Origin: Streptomyces umbrinus
Lineage (GTDB): Bacteria; Actinomycetota; Actinomycetes; Streptomycetales; Streptomycetaceae
Direction: 5' to 3'
Length of the DNA: 64,000 nucleotides
NCBI RefSeq assembly: GCF_030817415.1
Contig: NZ_JAUSZI010000002.1
Location: forward strand, 9,114,001 to 9,178,000
The notes under the pieces were generated by a model. That model saw only the letters and a list, made by a program, of their open reading frames with translations. It had not been told where the DNA came from and did no database searches. Every line of letters begins with the position of its first letter. Within the stretch, counting starts at the first letter, position 1. The translations under genes were made by a program, and so were the position numbers. Below are positions 23,936-32,726 of the stretch, piece by piece.

Positions 23936-26191
23936 GTGTCCACCACCGCCGACTCCCGAACAGCTCTGCGCATCTGTCCCCTCTGCGAGGCGACCTGCGG
24001 GCTCACGCTCACCATCGAGGGGACCCGGGTGACAAGCGCGCGCGGGGACCGCGACGACGTGTTCAGCCAGGGGTTCATCTGCCCGAAGGGCGCCTCGTTC
24101 GGGGCGGCCGACGGTGACCCCGACCGGCTGCGGACGCCGCTGGTGCGCAAGGACGGCGAACTGCGCGAGGCCACCTGGGCCGAGGCCTTCGACGCCGTCG
24201 CGGCCGGACTGCGGCCGGTCGTCGAGCGGTACGGGCCGCACGCCGTCGGAGCCGTCCTCGGCAACCCGAACGTGCACACCATGGCCGGCGCCCTCTACCC
24301 GACCGTGCTGCTCGGGGGCCTCGGCACCCACAGCCTCTTCACCGCGTCCACGCTCGACCAGATGCCCAAGCACGTCTCCAGCGGACTGCTCTACGGCGAC
24401 GCCAACGCGATCCCCGTGCCCGACCTCGACCGCACCGACCACCTGCTGCTGATCGGCGCCAACCCCCTCGAATCCAACGGCAGCCTGTGCACCGCCCCCG
24501 ACTTCCCCGGCAAGCTCAAGGCACTCAAGGCACGCGGCGGCACCCTGACCGTCATCGACCCGCGCCGCACCCGCACCGCCAAGCTCGCCGACCGGCACGT
24601 GGCCATCCGCCCCGGCACCGACGCGCTGCTGCTCGCCGCCATGGCGTACGTCCTCTTCGAGGAGGAGCTCACCGACCTCGGGGAGCTCACCGAGCTGGTG
24701 CAGGGGACCGACGAACTCCGCGAGGCCGTAAGGGACTTCACCCCGGAAGCCGCCGCCGAGGCCTGCGACGTCGACGCCGACACGATCCGCGCGCTCGCCC
24801 GTGAACTGGCCGCCGCGCCCACCGCCGCCGTATACGGCCGCATCGGCAGCTGCACCGTCCCGCACGGCACCCTGGCCAGCTGGCTGGTCGACATCCTGAA
24901 CATCCTCACCGGCAACCTCGACCGGCCCGGCGGCGCCCTCTTCCCGCAGGCCGCCACCGACCGGACACCCCGCCCCGCCGGACCCGGCCACGGCTTCGCG
25001 CTCGGCCGCTGGCACAGCCGCGTGAGCCGCCACCCCGAGGCCAAGGGCGAACTGCCGATGGCCGCGCTCGCCGAGGAGATCGACACCGCGACCGCCGAGG
25101 GCGAGCCGATCCGCGCCCTCGTCGTCATCGCCGCCAACCCCGTCCTGTCCGCGCCCGACGGCGACCGTCTCGACAAGGCCCTCGGCTCGCTCGACTTCAT
25201 GGTCAGCGTCGACCCGTACCTCAACGAGACCTCACGGCACGCCCACGTGGTGCTGCCGCCGCCCCCGCCCTCGCAGAGCCCGCACCACGACTTCGCCTTC
25301 AACACCCTCGCCGTACGCAACCAGGTCCGCTACACCCGCGCCGCCGTCCCCCTGGAGTCCGGCCGCATGGCCGAGACGGAGATCCTCGCCCGGCTCGTCC
25401 TCGCCGCCACCGGCATGCACGGCGCCGAGCCCTCCGCCGTCGACGACCTGGTCATCGGCCAGACCCTCGGCAAGGCCGTCAAGGAAGCCCATTCACCGGC
25501 GCACGGCCGCGACCCGCGCGAGCTCGCCGCACAGCTCACCGGCGAGACCGGCCCCGAGCGACGCCTCGACATGATGCTGCGCCTCGGCCCGTACGGCGAC
25601 GGATTCGGCGTACGCCCCGAAGGACTGACCCTGGAGAAGCTGCTCGACCAGCCCCACGGCATCGACCTCGGACCGCTCCAGTCGCGCCTCCCGCAGCCCC
25701 TCAAGACCCGCAGTGGACTAGTGGAACTGCTTCCACAGCCGCTCGCCGATGATCTCCCGCGCCTGCGCGACGCACTGCGCCGACGCCCCGAGGGGCTCGT
25801 CCTCGTCGGCCGCCGGCATCTCCGCTCCAACAACAGCTGGATGCACAACATCCCCGCCCTCACCGGCGGCACCAACCGCTGCACCCTGCACATCCACCCC
25901 GACGACGCCGACCGCCTCGGTGTCACCGACGGGGCGCCGGTGCGGGTGAAGGGTGCCGGGGGAGAGGTCGTCGCCCCCGCCGAGGTCACCGACGCCGTAC
26001 GACGCGGAGTCGTGAGCCTGCCGCACGGCTGGGGACACGACCGTCCCGGCACCCGGACGACCCACGCCGCCGAGAACCCCGGAGTCAACGTCAACCAGCT
26101 CCTCGACGGCAGCCTGCTCGACCCGCTGTCCGGCACAGCGGTACTCAATGGCGTACCCATCGATATCGCGCCAACAGGCACAACGCCCTGA
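23936..26191 (+). CDS. Molybdopterin-dependent oxidoreductase (formate dehydrogenase/nitrate reductase type)
   Basis: This is a 751-residue protein. An N-terminal 4Fe-4S motif C-x2-C-x3-C (ICPLCEATCGL) is followed by a fourth Cys in GFICPKG. The MGD-binding domains contain GAVLGNPNVHTMAGALYPTVL, LLIGANPLESNGS, VIDPRRTRTAKLADRHVAIRPGTDALLL, VNPVLSAP-like NPVLSAPDGDRL and HVVLPPPPPSQSPHHDFAF. The C-terminal dinucleotide-binding barrel has NNSWMHNIPALTGGTNRCTLHIHP and SLPHGWGH. GTG 23936 is used because GGGAGGA sits 5 nt upstream. No electron-transfer subunit or chaperone is adjacent, so it may act as a cytoplasmic monomer; the substrate is unknown. Confidence 0.9.
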   Translation: MSTTADSRTALRICPLCEATCGLTLTIEGTRVTSARGDRDDVFSQGFICPKGASFGAADGDPDRLRTPLVRKDGELREATWAEAFDAVAAGLRPVVERYGPHAVGAVLGNPNVHTMAGALYPTVLLGGLGTHSLFTASTLDQMPKHVSSGLLYGDANAIPVPDLDRTDHLLLIGANPLESNGSLCTAPDFPGKLKALKARGGTLTVIDPRRTRTAKLADRHVAIRPGTDALLLAAMAYVLFEEELTDLGELTELVQGTDELREAVRDFTPEAAAEACDVDADTIRALARELAAAPTAAVYGRIGSCTVPHGTLASWLVDILNILTGNLDRPGGALFPQAATDRTPRPAGPGHGFALGRWHSRVSRHPEAKGELPMAALAEEIDTATAEGEPIRALVVIAANPVLSAPDGDRLDKALGSLDFMVSVDPYLNETSRHAHVVLPPPPPSQSPHHDFAFNTLAVRNQVRYTRAAVPLESGRMAETEILARLVLAATGMHGAEPSAVDDLVIGQTLGKAVKEAHSPAHGRDPRELAAQLTGETGPERRLDMMLRLGPYGDGFGVRPEGLTLEKLLDQPHGIDLGPLQSRLPQPLKTRSGLVELLPQPLADDLPRLRDALRRRPEGLVLVGRRHLRSNNSWMHNIPALTGGTNRCTLHIHPDDADRLGVTDGAPVRVKGAGGEVVAPAEVTDAVRRGVVSLPHGWGHDRPGTRTTHAAENPGVNVNQLLDGSLLDPLSGTAVLNGVPIDIAPTGTTP

Positions 26192-26228
26192 CCTGGAGTT
26201 TTGCGCTTATTGCTCGCGTGTCAACATC

Positions 26229-26258
26229 TTGTTAAGCCTTGTGTGGCCGCCCTAACGT
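26229..26258 (+). promoter_or_regulatory. Candidate promoter of the CitMHS transporter
   Basis: TTGTTA (26229-26234), an 18-bp spacer and TAACGT (26253-26258) precede ATG 26314 by 56 bp. The -35 overlaps a small dyad (AACA-tct-TGTT at 26223-26233) that could be an operator. Confidence 0.4.
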
Positions 26259-26313
26259 CACTCGAACCGCTGTCCCTGGTGGAAGTTCAAGGGCGAACGT
26301 TAGGTATCCACTC

Positions 26314-27765
26314 ATGCTGACCATCCTCGGCTTCACCATGATCGCGACCTTCCTGGTCCTGATCATGATGAAGAAGATGTCGCCGATCGCGGCGCTCGTA
26401 CTGATCCCGGCGCTCTTCTGCGTGTTCGTCGGAAAGGGTGCGCATCTCGGCGACTACGTCATCGAAGGGGTGGGCACCCTCGCGCCCACCGCCGCGATGC
26501 TCATGTTCGCCATCGTGTACTTCGGCGTCATGATCGACGTCGGTCTCTTCGACCCGATCGTCCGAGGCATCCTCAAGTTCTGCAAGGCCGACCCGCTGCG
26601 CATCGTCGTCGGCACGGCCCTGCTCGCGGCGATCGTCTCCCTCGACGGCGACGGCTCGACGACGTTCATGATCACGGTCTCGGCGATGTACCCGCTGTAC
26701 AAGCGCCTCAAGATGAGCCTCGTGGTGATGACCGGCGTCGCCGCCACCGCCAACGGCGTCATGAACACGCTGCCCTGGGGCGGCCCGACCGCCCGCGCCG
26801 CCACCGCGCTCAAGCTCGACGCCGGCGACATCTTCGTCCCGATGATCCCGGCGCTCGCCGTCGGCCTGGTCGCCGTGATCGCCCTCTCGTACGTCCTCGG
26901 CCTCCGCGAGCGCAAGCGCCTCGGCGTGCTGAGCCTGGCCGACGTGCTGACGGACGAGAAGCAGCTGGTGGATGAGCCCGAGACCGAGACGGTGCTGGTC
27001 GGCGCCGGTGCCGCCGCCGGCGGCCCGGGTGACGGCAAGGTGCGTATGACCAAGACCACCGGCGGCGCGGGCTCCGGCACCGACGCCTCCGACGGTGACG
27101 ACGAGGAGGAGGACGACATCCGCCTCCAGGGCCTCGACCCCAACCGTCCGACGCTGCGCCCCAAGCTGTACTGGTTCAACGCACTGCTCACGGCGACGCT
27201 CCTGACCGCCATGATCATGGAACTGATGCCGATCCCGGTCCTGTTCGTGCTCGCCGCCGCGCTCGCCCTCACGGTCAACTTCCCGCACATCCCCGACCAG
27301 AAGGCCCGCCTCGCCGCCCACGCCGACAACGTCCTCAACGTCTCCGGCATGGTCTTCGCCGCCGCCGTCTTCACCGGCGTCCTCCAGGGCACCGGCATGG
27401 TCGACTCCATGGCCAAGTGGCTCGTCGACGGCATCCCCGACGGCATGGGCCCGCACATGGCCCTCGTCACCGGCGTCCTCAGCCTCCCCCTCACCTACTT
27501 CATGTCGAACGACGGCTTCTACTTCGGCGTCCTGCCGGTCCTCGCCGAGGCGGGCGCGGCCCACGGGGTCTCCCCGCTGGAGATCGCCCGCGCCTCGCTC
27601 GTCGGCCAGCCGCTCCACATGTCGAGCCCGCTCGTCCCGGCCGTGTACGTCCTGGTCGGCATGGCCAAGGTCGAGTTCGGCGACCACACCAAGTTCGTCG
27701 TCAAGTGGGCCGCCCTCACTTCCCTCGTGGTACTCGGCGCCGGAATCCTGTTCGGCATCATCTGA
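26314..27765 (+). CDS. CitMHS-family citrate/metal:H+ symporter
   Basis: This 483-residue membrane protein has about 11-12 helices. Family motifs are APTAAMLMFAIVYFGVMIDVGLFDPIV, SLDGDGSTTFMITVSAMYPLYKRL, GVAATANGVMNTLPWGGPTARAATAL, MVFAAAVFTGVLQGTGMVDSMA, FMSNDGFYFGVLPVL and GQPLHMSSPLVPAVYVLVG. Members import citrate complexed with Mg, Ca or iron. A loop at about 230-290 is rich in Gly and acidic residues (SDGDDEEEDD). ATG 26314 is chosen because it begins the first helix. An MFS gene follows at 74 bp. Confidence 0.94.
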   Translation: MLTILGFTMIATFLVLIMMKKMSPIAALVLIPALFCVFVGKGAHLGDYVIEGVGTLAPTAAMLMFAIVYFGVMIDVGLFDPIVRGILKFCKADPLRIVVGTALLAAIVSLDGDGSTTFMITVSAMYPLYKRLKMSLVVMTGVAATANGVMNTLPWGGPTARAATALKLDAGDIFVPMIPALAVGLVAVIALSYVLGLRERKRLGVLSLADVLTDEKQLVDEPETETVLVGAGAAAGGPGDGKVRMTKTTGGAGSGTDASDGDDEEEDDIRLQGLDPNRPTLRPKLYWFNALLTATLLTAMIMELMPIPVLFVLAAALALTVNFPHIPDQKARLAAHADNVLNVSGMVFAAAVFTGVLQGTGMVDSMAKWLVDGIPDGMGPHMALVTGVLSLPLTYFMSNDGFYFGVLPVLAEAGAAHGVSPLEIARASLVGQPLHMSSPLVPAVYVLVGMAKVEFGDHTKFVVKWAALTSLVVLGAGILFGII

Positions 27766-27838
27766 GCCCCGGCTCCCGGGAGTCCGGCCCCGGCCGGACT
27801 CACGCCGTCCGTCCTTTCATCCAATGGAGGGTGTCACT

Positions 27839-29074
27839 GTGAGGCCCGGTGGGAACCGCGGCTGGCTGCTCCGCCTCGTCATCGCCTTCAGCTTCGCGCA
27901 GGGGGCGGTGTCGATGGCACGGCCCGCCGTCTCCTACCGGGCCCTCGCGCTGGGCGCCGACGAGCGCGCGATCGGTGTCATCGCCGGCGTCTACGCACTG
28001 CTGCCCCTGTTCGCCGCCGTACCGCTCGGCCGCCGTACCGACCACGGCCGGTGCGCCCCGCTGCTCCCGGTCGGCGTCGTCCTCATAGCCGGCGGCTGCG
28101 CCCTCAGCGGTACGGCGAACTCCCTTGCCGCGATGGCGGCCTGGAGCGGGGTGATGGGCCTCGGCCACCTCTCCTTCGTGATCGGCGCCCAGTCGATCGT
28201 GGCCCGCCAGTCGGCGCCGCACGACCAGGACCGCAACTTCGGCCACTTCACCATCGGCGCCTCGCTCGGCCAGCTCGTCGGACCGATCGCCGCGGGCGCG
28301 CTGATCGGCGGCTCCGACATGGCGGGCACCAGTGCCCTCGCGCTGCTGGTCGCGGGCGCCGTCGCCGCGGTCTCGTTCGTCTCGCTGTGGCGCATAGAGC
28401 ACCGCGACCGGCCCAAGTCCCGTACCGGACGCGGCGATCGAGTCCCCGTGCACCGCATACTGCGCACCCGGGGCGTACCCGCGGGCATCTTCATCAGCCT
28501 CGCCGTGCTGTCCGCGACGGACATCCTCACCGCGTATCTGCCGGTGGTCGGCGAACACCGGGGCATCGCGCCCTCCGTGATCGGCCTGCTGCTCAGCCTG
28601 CGCGCGGCGGCGACCATAGCCTGCCGCCTGGTCATGACACCCATGCTGCGGCTCCTCGGCCGGGCCGCGCTGCTCAGCACGACCTGTCTGCTGGGGGCCC
28701 TCCTGTGCGCCGGGATCGCGCTGCCCGTACCGGTCTGGGGCCTCGCCGTGATCCTCGCCCTGCTCGGCTTCTGCCTGGGCGTCGGCCAGCCCCTGTCCAT
28801 GACCACGGTCGTCCAGGCCGCCCCGGACGACGCCCGCTCCACCGCCCTCGCCCTGCGCCTGACCGGCAACCGGCTCGGCCAGGTCGCCGCGCCCGCCGCC
28901 GCGGGCCTGGTCGCCGGAGTCGCCGGCGTGGCCGCGCCGTTCGTGATGCTCGGAGCGCTGCTGCTGATCGCCTCGGGGCTCGGACTGCGACAGGGGCGTA
29001 CGGGCGCAGCCGGGTCGGAGCCGACGGAACGTAGGGGACGTACGCCATCCGCACCGGAGCCCGAGAGACACTGA
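27839..29074 (+). CDS. MFS transporter
   Basis: This 411-residue protein has 12 predicted helices in two halves separated by a basic loop (RIEHRDRPKSRTGRGDRVPVHR). The first inter-helix loop carries PLGRRTDHGR, a variant of the MFS motif A. The tail is hydrophilic. The substrate is unknown. GTG 27839 with GGAGGG 7 nt upstream is preferred to ATG 27824. The 74-bp spacing from the CitMHS gene allows an operon. Confidence 0.88.
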   Translation: MRPGGNRGWLLRLVIAFSFAQGAVSMARPAVSYRALALGADERAIGVIAGVYALLPLFAAVPLGRRTDHGRCAPLLPVGVVLIAGGCALSGTANSLAAMAAWSGVMGLGHLSFVIGAQSIVARQSAPHDQDRNFGHFTIGASLGQLVGPIAAGALIGGSDMAGTSALALLVAGAVAAVSFVSLWRIEHRDRPKSRTGRGDRVPVHRILRTRGVPAGIFISLAVLSATDILTAYLPVVGEHRGIAPSVIGLLLSLRAAATIACRLVMTPMLRLLGRAALLSTTCLLGALLCAGIALPVPVWGLAVILALLGFCLGVGQPLSMTTVVQAAPDDARSTALALRLTGNRLGQVAAPAAAGLVAGVAGVAAPFVMLGALLLIASGLGLRQGRTGAAGSEPTERRGRTPSAPEPERH

Positions 29075-29203
29075 ACAGACCTATTTCGCACCGGAGTTGG
29101 CCCGAACGCCCCTGTTTCCCGAGAGGGTCCTCCACAAGGCCCGTCCGATTCCGCCGCAAGTCTTCCCCGGGATGTGTGCGGTCCGTTAGCTTCCGTGACT
29201 CAT

Positions 29204-29228
29204 AGGTCTCGTACGACCCGCGAGACCT
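29204..29228. promoter_or_regulatory. 8-bp inverted repeat before the MsiK-like gene
   Basis: AGGTCTCG (29204-29211) and CGAGACCT (29221-29228) are separated by 9 bp. The repeat lies 49 bp upstream of ATG 29277 and may be an operator or leader hairpin. Confidence 0.4.
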
Positions 29229-29276
29229 CCGATCGCGGAGCAACAGCGCCCTGTGAGCCCCCGGGGGTCACGTCCC

Positions 29277-30623
29277 ATGTCACGCGCCATCTCCCTTCGA
29301 CAGGTCAGCAAGTCCTACACACGCGGTGTCTCTGTGGTGGAGAGGTTGTCGCTCGACGTCGCGCCCGGCGAGTTCCTGGTGCTGCTCGGGCCGTCCGGCT
29401 GCGGCAAGTCGACCGTGCTGAGGATGATCGCCGGCCTCACGGACCCCACCGAGGGACAGGTGCGGCTCGACGGCGCGTACGCCAACCATCTGGAGCCCGC
29501 CGACCGGGACATGGCGATGATCTTCCAGAACTTCGCGCTCTACCCGACCATGAACGGCCGCGAGAACATCGGCTTCCCGCTGCGCATCGAGACGCCCGGC
29601 CAGGACCCGCGCTCGCGCGTCGACGCCACGGCCAAGATGCTCGGCATCGAGGATCTCCTCGACCGCTTCCCCCACGAGCTCTCCGGCGGCGAACGCCAGC
29701 GCGTCGCGATGGGCCGTGCGATCGCACGGCACCCCTCGGCGTTCCTGATGGACGAACCGCTCGCCAACCTGGACGCCAAGCTCCGCAACCGTCTGCGCGC
29801 CGAAATCGCCCGCCTCACCCGGGGGTTGGGCGTCACGACGGTGTACGTCACCCACGACCAGGCGGAGGCGATGTCCCTCGGCGACCGGGTCGCCGTCCTG
29901 CGCGGCGGTGTCCTCCAGCAGGTCGGCACCCCGCGCACGGTCTACGCGCTGCCCGAGAACGTCTTCGTCGCCGCCTTCATCGGCACCCCGCGCATCAGCC
30001 TCCTGCGCGGCGTCGTCCTCGCCCCGCTCGACGGCGCCATGTCGATCGGCCTCGGCCGCCAGGCCCTCGTCCTGCCCGAACCCCTGTGCCTGGACCACCG
30101 GTTGCTCCGGGTGCACCAGGGCCACGAAGTCATCGTGGGTCTGCGCTCCGAGGCCGTACGCATCGCCAAGCCGGCGGAGGCAAGACCCGGCGAGGTGGCG
30201 ATCAGCGGGCTCGTCGAGCACGTGGAGTTCCAGGGACACGAGGTCCTCGTCCACTTCAACACCGGCTCGCAGCCCGCCGTCGTGCCCGACCTGGAGGCAC
30301 CGCGCCCCATGCCCCGGCCGCCGCGCCGCCGCCGTCCCGTGGGCGGTGTCCTGGGCCGCCTTCGGGACCGGGCGGGCGCGCTGCGGGCCGGACCCGTCGT
30401 GGTTCTGGAGGACCCCGGGGACACCGGACCCGACCGGACCGAACTGCCGCCGCCGGAAGGCCGGTTGCCGGGAGACCTCATCGTCCGTACGACACCCGAC
30501 CACGAACTCCGCCACGGCATGCAGGTCCCCCTCCTCGTGGACCTCGCCCATCTGTTCGTCTTCGACCACCAAGGAGTGCGGATCAGCCCGGCCCCGGCGC
30601 GCCTGCCCGACCTGGAGGACTGA
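29277..30623 (+). CDS. Orphan ABC ATP-binding protein, MsiK/UgpC-like
   Basis: This 448-residue protein from ATG 29277 has an alternative GTG at 29253. Its ATPase has Walker A GPSGCGKST, signature LSGGERQRVAMGRAIAR, Walker B AFLMDEPLANLDAKLR and H-loop TVYVTHDQAEAMSLGDR, very like sugar-import ATPases of the MalK/MsiK class. The C-terminal regulatory OB domain is unusual: HQGHEVIVGLRSEAVRI is followed by a Pro/Arg-rich insert (PRPMPRPPRRRRPVGG) and GRLRDRAGALRAGP before the last strand. No permease or binding-protein genes are nearby, so it may energise unlinked transporters, as MsiK does, or have a different role. Confidence 0.85.
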   Translation: MSRAISLRQVSKSYTRGVSVVERLSLDVAPGEFLVLLGPSGCGKSTVLRMIAGLTDPTEGQVRLDGAYANHLEPADRDMAMIFQNFALYPTMNGRENIGFPLRIETPGQDPRSRVDATAKMLGIEDLLDRFPHELSGGERQRVAMGRAIARHPSAFLMDEPLANLDAKLRNRLRAEIARLTRGLGVTTVYVTHDQAEAMSLGDRVAVLRGGVLQQVGTPRTVYALPENVFVAAFIGTPRISLLRGVVLAPLDGAMSIGLGRQALVLPEPLCLDHRLLRVHQGHEVIVGLRSEAVRIAKPAEARPGEVAISGLVEHVEFQGHEVLVHFNTGSQPAVVPDLEAPRPMPRPPRRRRPVGGVLGRLRDRAGALRAGPVVVLEDPGDTGPDRTELPPPEGRLPGDLIVRTTPDHELRHGMQVPLLVDLAHLFVFDHQGVRISPAPARLPDLED

Positions 30624-30643
30624 GGCCCGCTAGGTATGCGTTC

Positions 30644-31132
30644 ATGATCATGAACACCGTGCGTACCCGCCTCGCCGTCGCGACGGCCTCCGCCCTCCTC
30701 TTCGCCGGCGCCCCGGCCGCGTACGCCACACTCACCGACGCCGGGACCCGGCCGGCGGCCGCAACGGCCCCGGCGGCTCTGACGGCCCCGGCGGCCAGGG
30801 GCGCGGCATACGTCGAGACCCGCCTCTTCTTCGGCACCGAGCGCCCCGACGGAGGCCCGGCGGTCACCGACGGGCAGTTCATGGACTTCGTCGACCGGCA
30901 GGTCACCCCCGCCTTCCCGGACGGGCTCACCGTGCAGGACGGCCGCGGGCAGTGGCGCGACAGGAACGGCGTCATCGAGCGCGAGCGGTCGTACGAGCTG
31001 ATCCTGCTGTATCCCGTGGGGCGGGCGAAGGCGGCCGACCCCGGGATCGAGCGGATCCGGGACGCGTACGAGAAGGAGTTCGGCCAGGAGGCCGTGGCCC
31101 GGCTGGACGAACCGACGCGCGCGGACTTCTGA
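30644..31132 (+). CDS. Secreted DUF3574 protein
   Basis: This 162-residue protein has a signal peptide (TRLAVATASALLFAGAPAAYA) and an Ala/Thr/Pro-rich spacer. The DUF3574 core is YVETRLFFGTERPDGGPAVTDGQFMDFVDRQVTPAFPDGLTVQDGRGQWRD and ERSYELILLYP. Its function is unknown. ATG 30644 is used; ATG 30650 is an alternative. It lies 20 bp after the ABC ATPase gene and is probably co-transcribed. Confidence 0.82.
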   Translation: MIMNTVRTRLAVATASALLFAGAPAAYATLTDAGTRPAAATAPAALTAPAARGAAYVETRLFFGTERPDGGPAVTDGQFMDFVDRQVTPAFPDGLTVQDGRGQWRDRNGVIERERSYELILLYPVGRAKAADPGIERIRDAYEKEFGQEAVARLDEPTRADF

Positions 31133-31236
31133 GGTCCGGCAGGCCTGTGTCCCGGTAGTGGCCCGGTGATCCTCACAGCGGTTCGTGTGGTCCTCCCGGT
31201 GGGCCCGGTGCTCGTCCCGGGGCCCCTGGTGTCCAA

Positions 31237-31255
31237 AAACTAACACCGCTAGTTT
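31237..31255. promoter_or_regulatory. TetR-type operator before the aldehyde dehydrogenase
   Basis: AAACTAACACCGCTAGTTT has 8-bp arms with one mismatch and a 3-bp centre. A near-identical site lies at 38188-38206 next to a TetR gene. It is 60 bp upstream of ATG 31316. Confidence 0.7.
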
Positions 31256-31315
31256 GGGGTCTCGGACGACGGCTAGGTTGGGCGGCGGAGACGACGCCCC
31301 TCCCGGGAGGAACGC

Positions 31316-32706
31316 ATGAAGGCACACGACGGCATGTACATCGACGGCGAGTGGCGCCCGGCCGCCGGGACGGACACGATAGCCGTCGTGAACCCGGCCG
31401 ACGAGCAGGTCATCGCCCACGTCCCGGCGGGCACCGCCGACGACGTGGACGCCGCCGTACGGGCCGCGCGCGCGGAGCCCTGCCGGCCTGGGCCGCCACC
31501 CCGCCCGCCGAGCGCGCCGCGCGGATCGCCGCACTCCGGGACGTCCTCGTCGCCCGCAAGGACGAGATCGCCGGGACCGTGACCGCCGAACTCGGCTCAC
31601 CGCTCAAGCTCTCGCAGGCCGTGCACGTCGGAGCCCCCATCGCGGTCGCCGGTTCGTACGCCGAGCTGGCCGCCTCGTACGCCTTCGAGGAGAAGGTCGG
31701 GAACTCGACCGTCCATCTGGAGCCGGTCGGTGTGGTCGGCGCGATCACCCCCTGGAACTACCCGCTGCACCAGATCGTCGCCAAGGTAGCCCCGGCCCTC
31801 GCGGCCGGCTGCACGGTCGTGCTGAAGCCCGCCGAGGACACCCCGCTGACCGCCCAGCTCTTCGCGGAGGCGGTCCACGAAGCGGGCCTTCCGGCCGGGG
31901 TCTTCAACCTCGTCACCGGCCTCGGACCGGTCGCGGGCCAGGCCCTCGCCGGGCACGAGGGCGTGGACCTGGTCTCCTTCACCGGCTCGACGGCCGTCGG
32001 CAGGCGGATCGGCGCGACCGCGGGCGCGGCCGTCAAGCGCGTCGCCCTGGAACTCGGCGGCAAGTCCGCCAACGTCATCCTGCCGAGCGCAGACCTCGCC
32101 AAGGCGGTCAACGTCGGCGTGGCCAACGTGATGTCCAACTCCGGCCAGACGTGCAGCGCCTGGACCCGCATGCTGGTCCACGACTCGCAGTACGACGAGG
32201 CGGTCGCGCTGGCGGTGGAGGCGGCCGCGAAGTACGGCGAGCGCATGGGGCCCGTCGTCAACGCCAAGCAGCAGCAGCGCGTGCGGAGTTACATCGAGAA
32301 GGGCGTCGGGGAAGGGGCGAGGCTGGTGGCCGGCGGCCCCGAAGCCCCGCGCGCACAGGGCTACTTCGTCAGCCCGACCGTCTTCGCGGACGTGACCCCC
32401 GAGATGACGATCGCCCAGGAGGAGATCTTCGGCCCGGTCCTCTCGATCCTCCGCTACGAGGACGAGGCCGACGCGCTGCGGATCGCCAACGGCACGGTGT
32501 ACGGGCTGGCGGGGGCCGTGTGGGCCGGCGAGGTGACCGAGGCCGTGGCCTTCGCACGACAACTCGACACCGGGCAGGTGGACATCAACGGCGGGCGCTT
32601 CAACCCCCTTGCCCCCTTCGGCGGTTACAAGCAGTCGGGGGTCGGCCGGGAGCTGGGCTCGCACGGCCTGTCCGAGTACCTCCAGACCAAGTCCCTGCAG
32701 TTCTAG
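31316..32706 (+). pseudogene. Aldehyde dehydrogenase, frameshifted at a (CG)5 run
   Basis: From ATG 31316 (GGGAGGAACGC ribosome site) the reading frame gives [18 protein letters not shown] to AAVRAARA, then loses similarity. The family sequence continues in another frame as [13 protein letters not shown] through the rest of the enzyme. Removing one CG from the CG run at 31465-31474 restores a 463-codon gene reading AARGALPAW. All ALDH motifs are intact downstream: [31 protein letters not shown] with the general-base Glu, and [11 protein letters not shown] with the nucleophile Cys. It would oxidise aldehydes to acids with NAD(P). It could be a real mutation, phase variation or a sequencing error. 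An alcohol dehydrogenase follows at 20 bp. Confidence 0.85.
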
Positions 32707-32726
32707 TTCCAGGAGGGGTGTACGAC

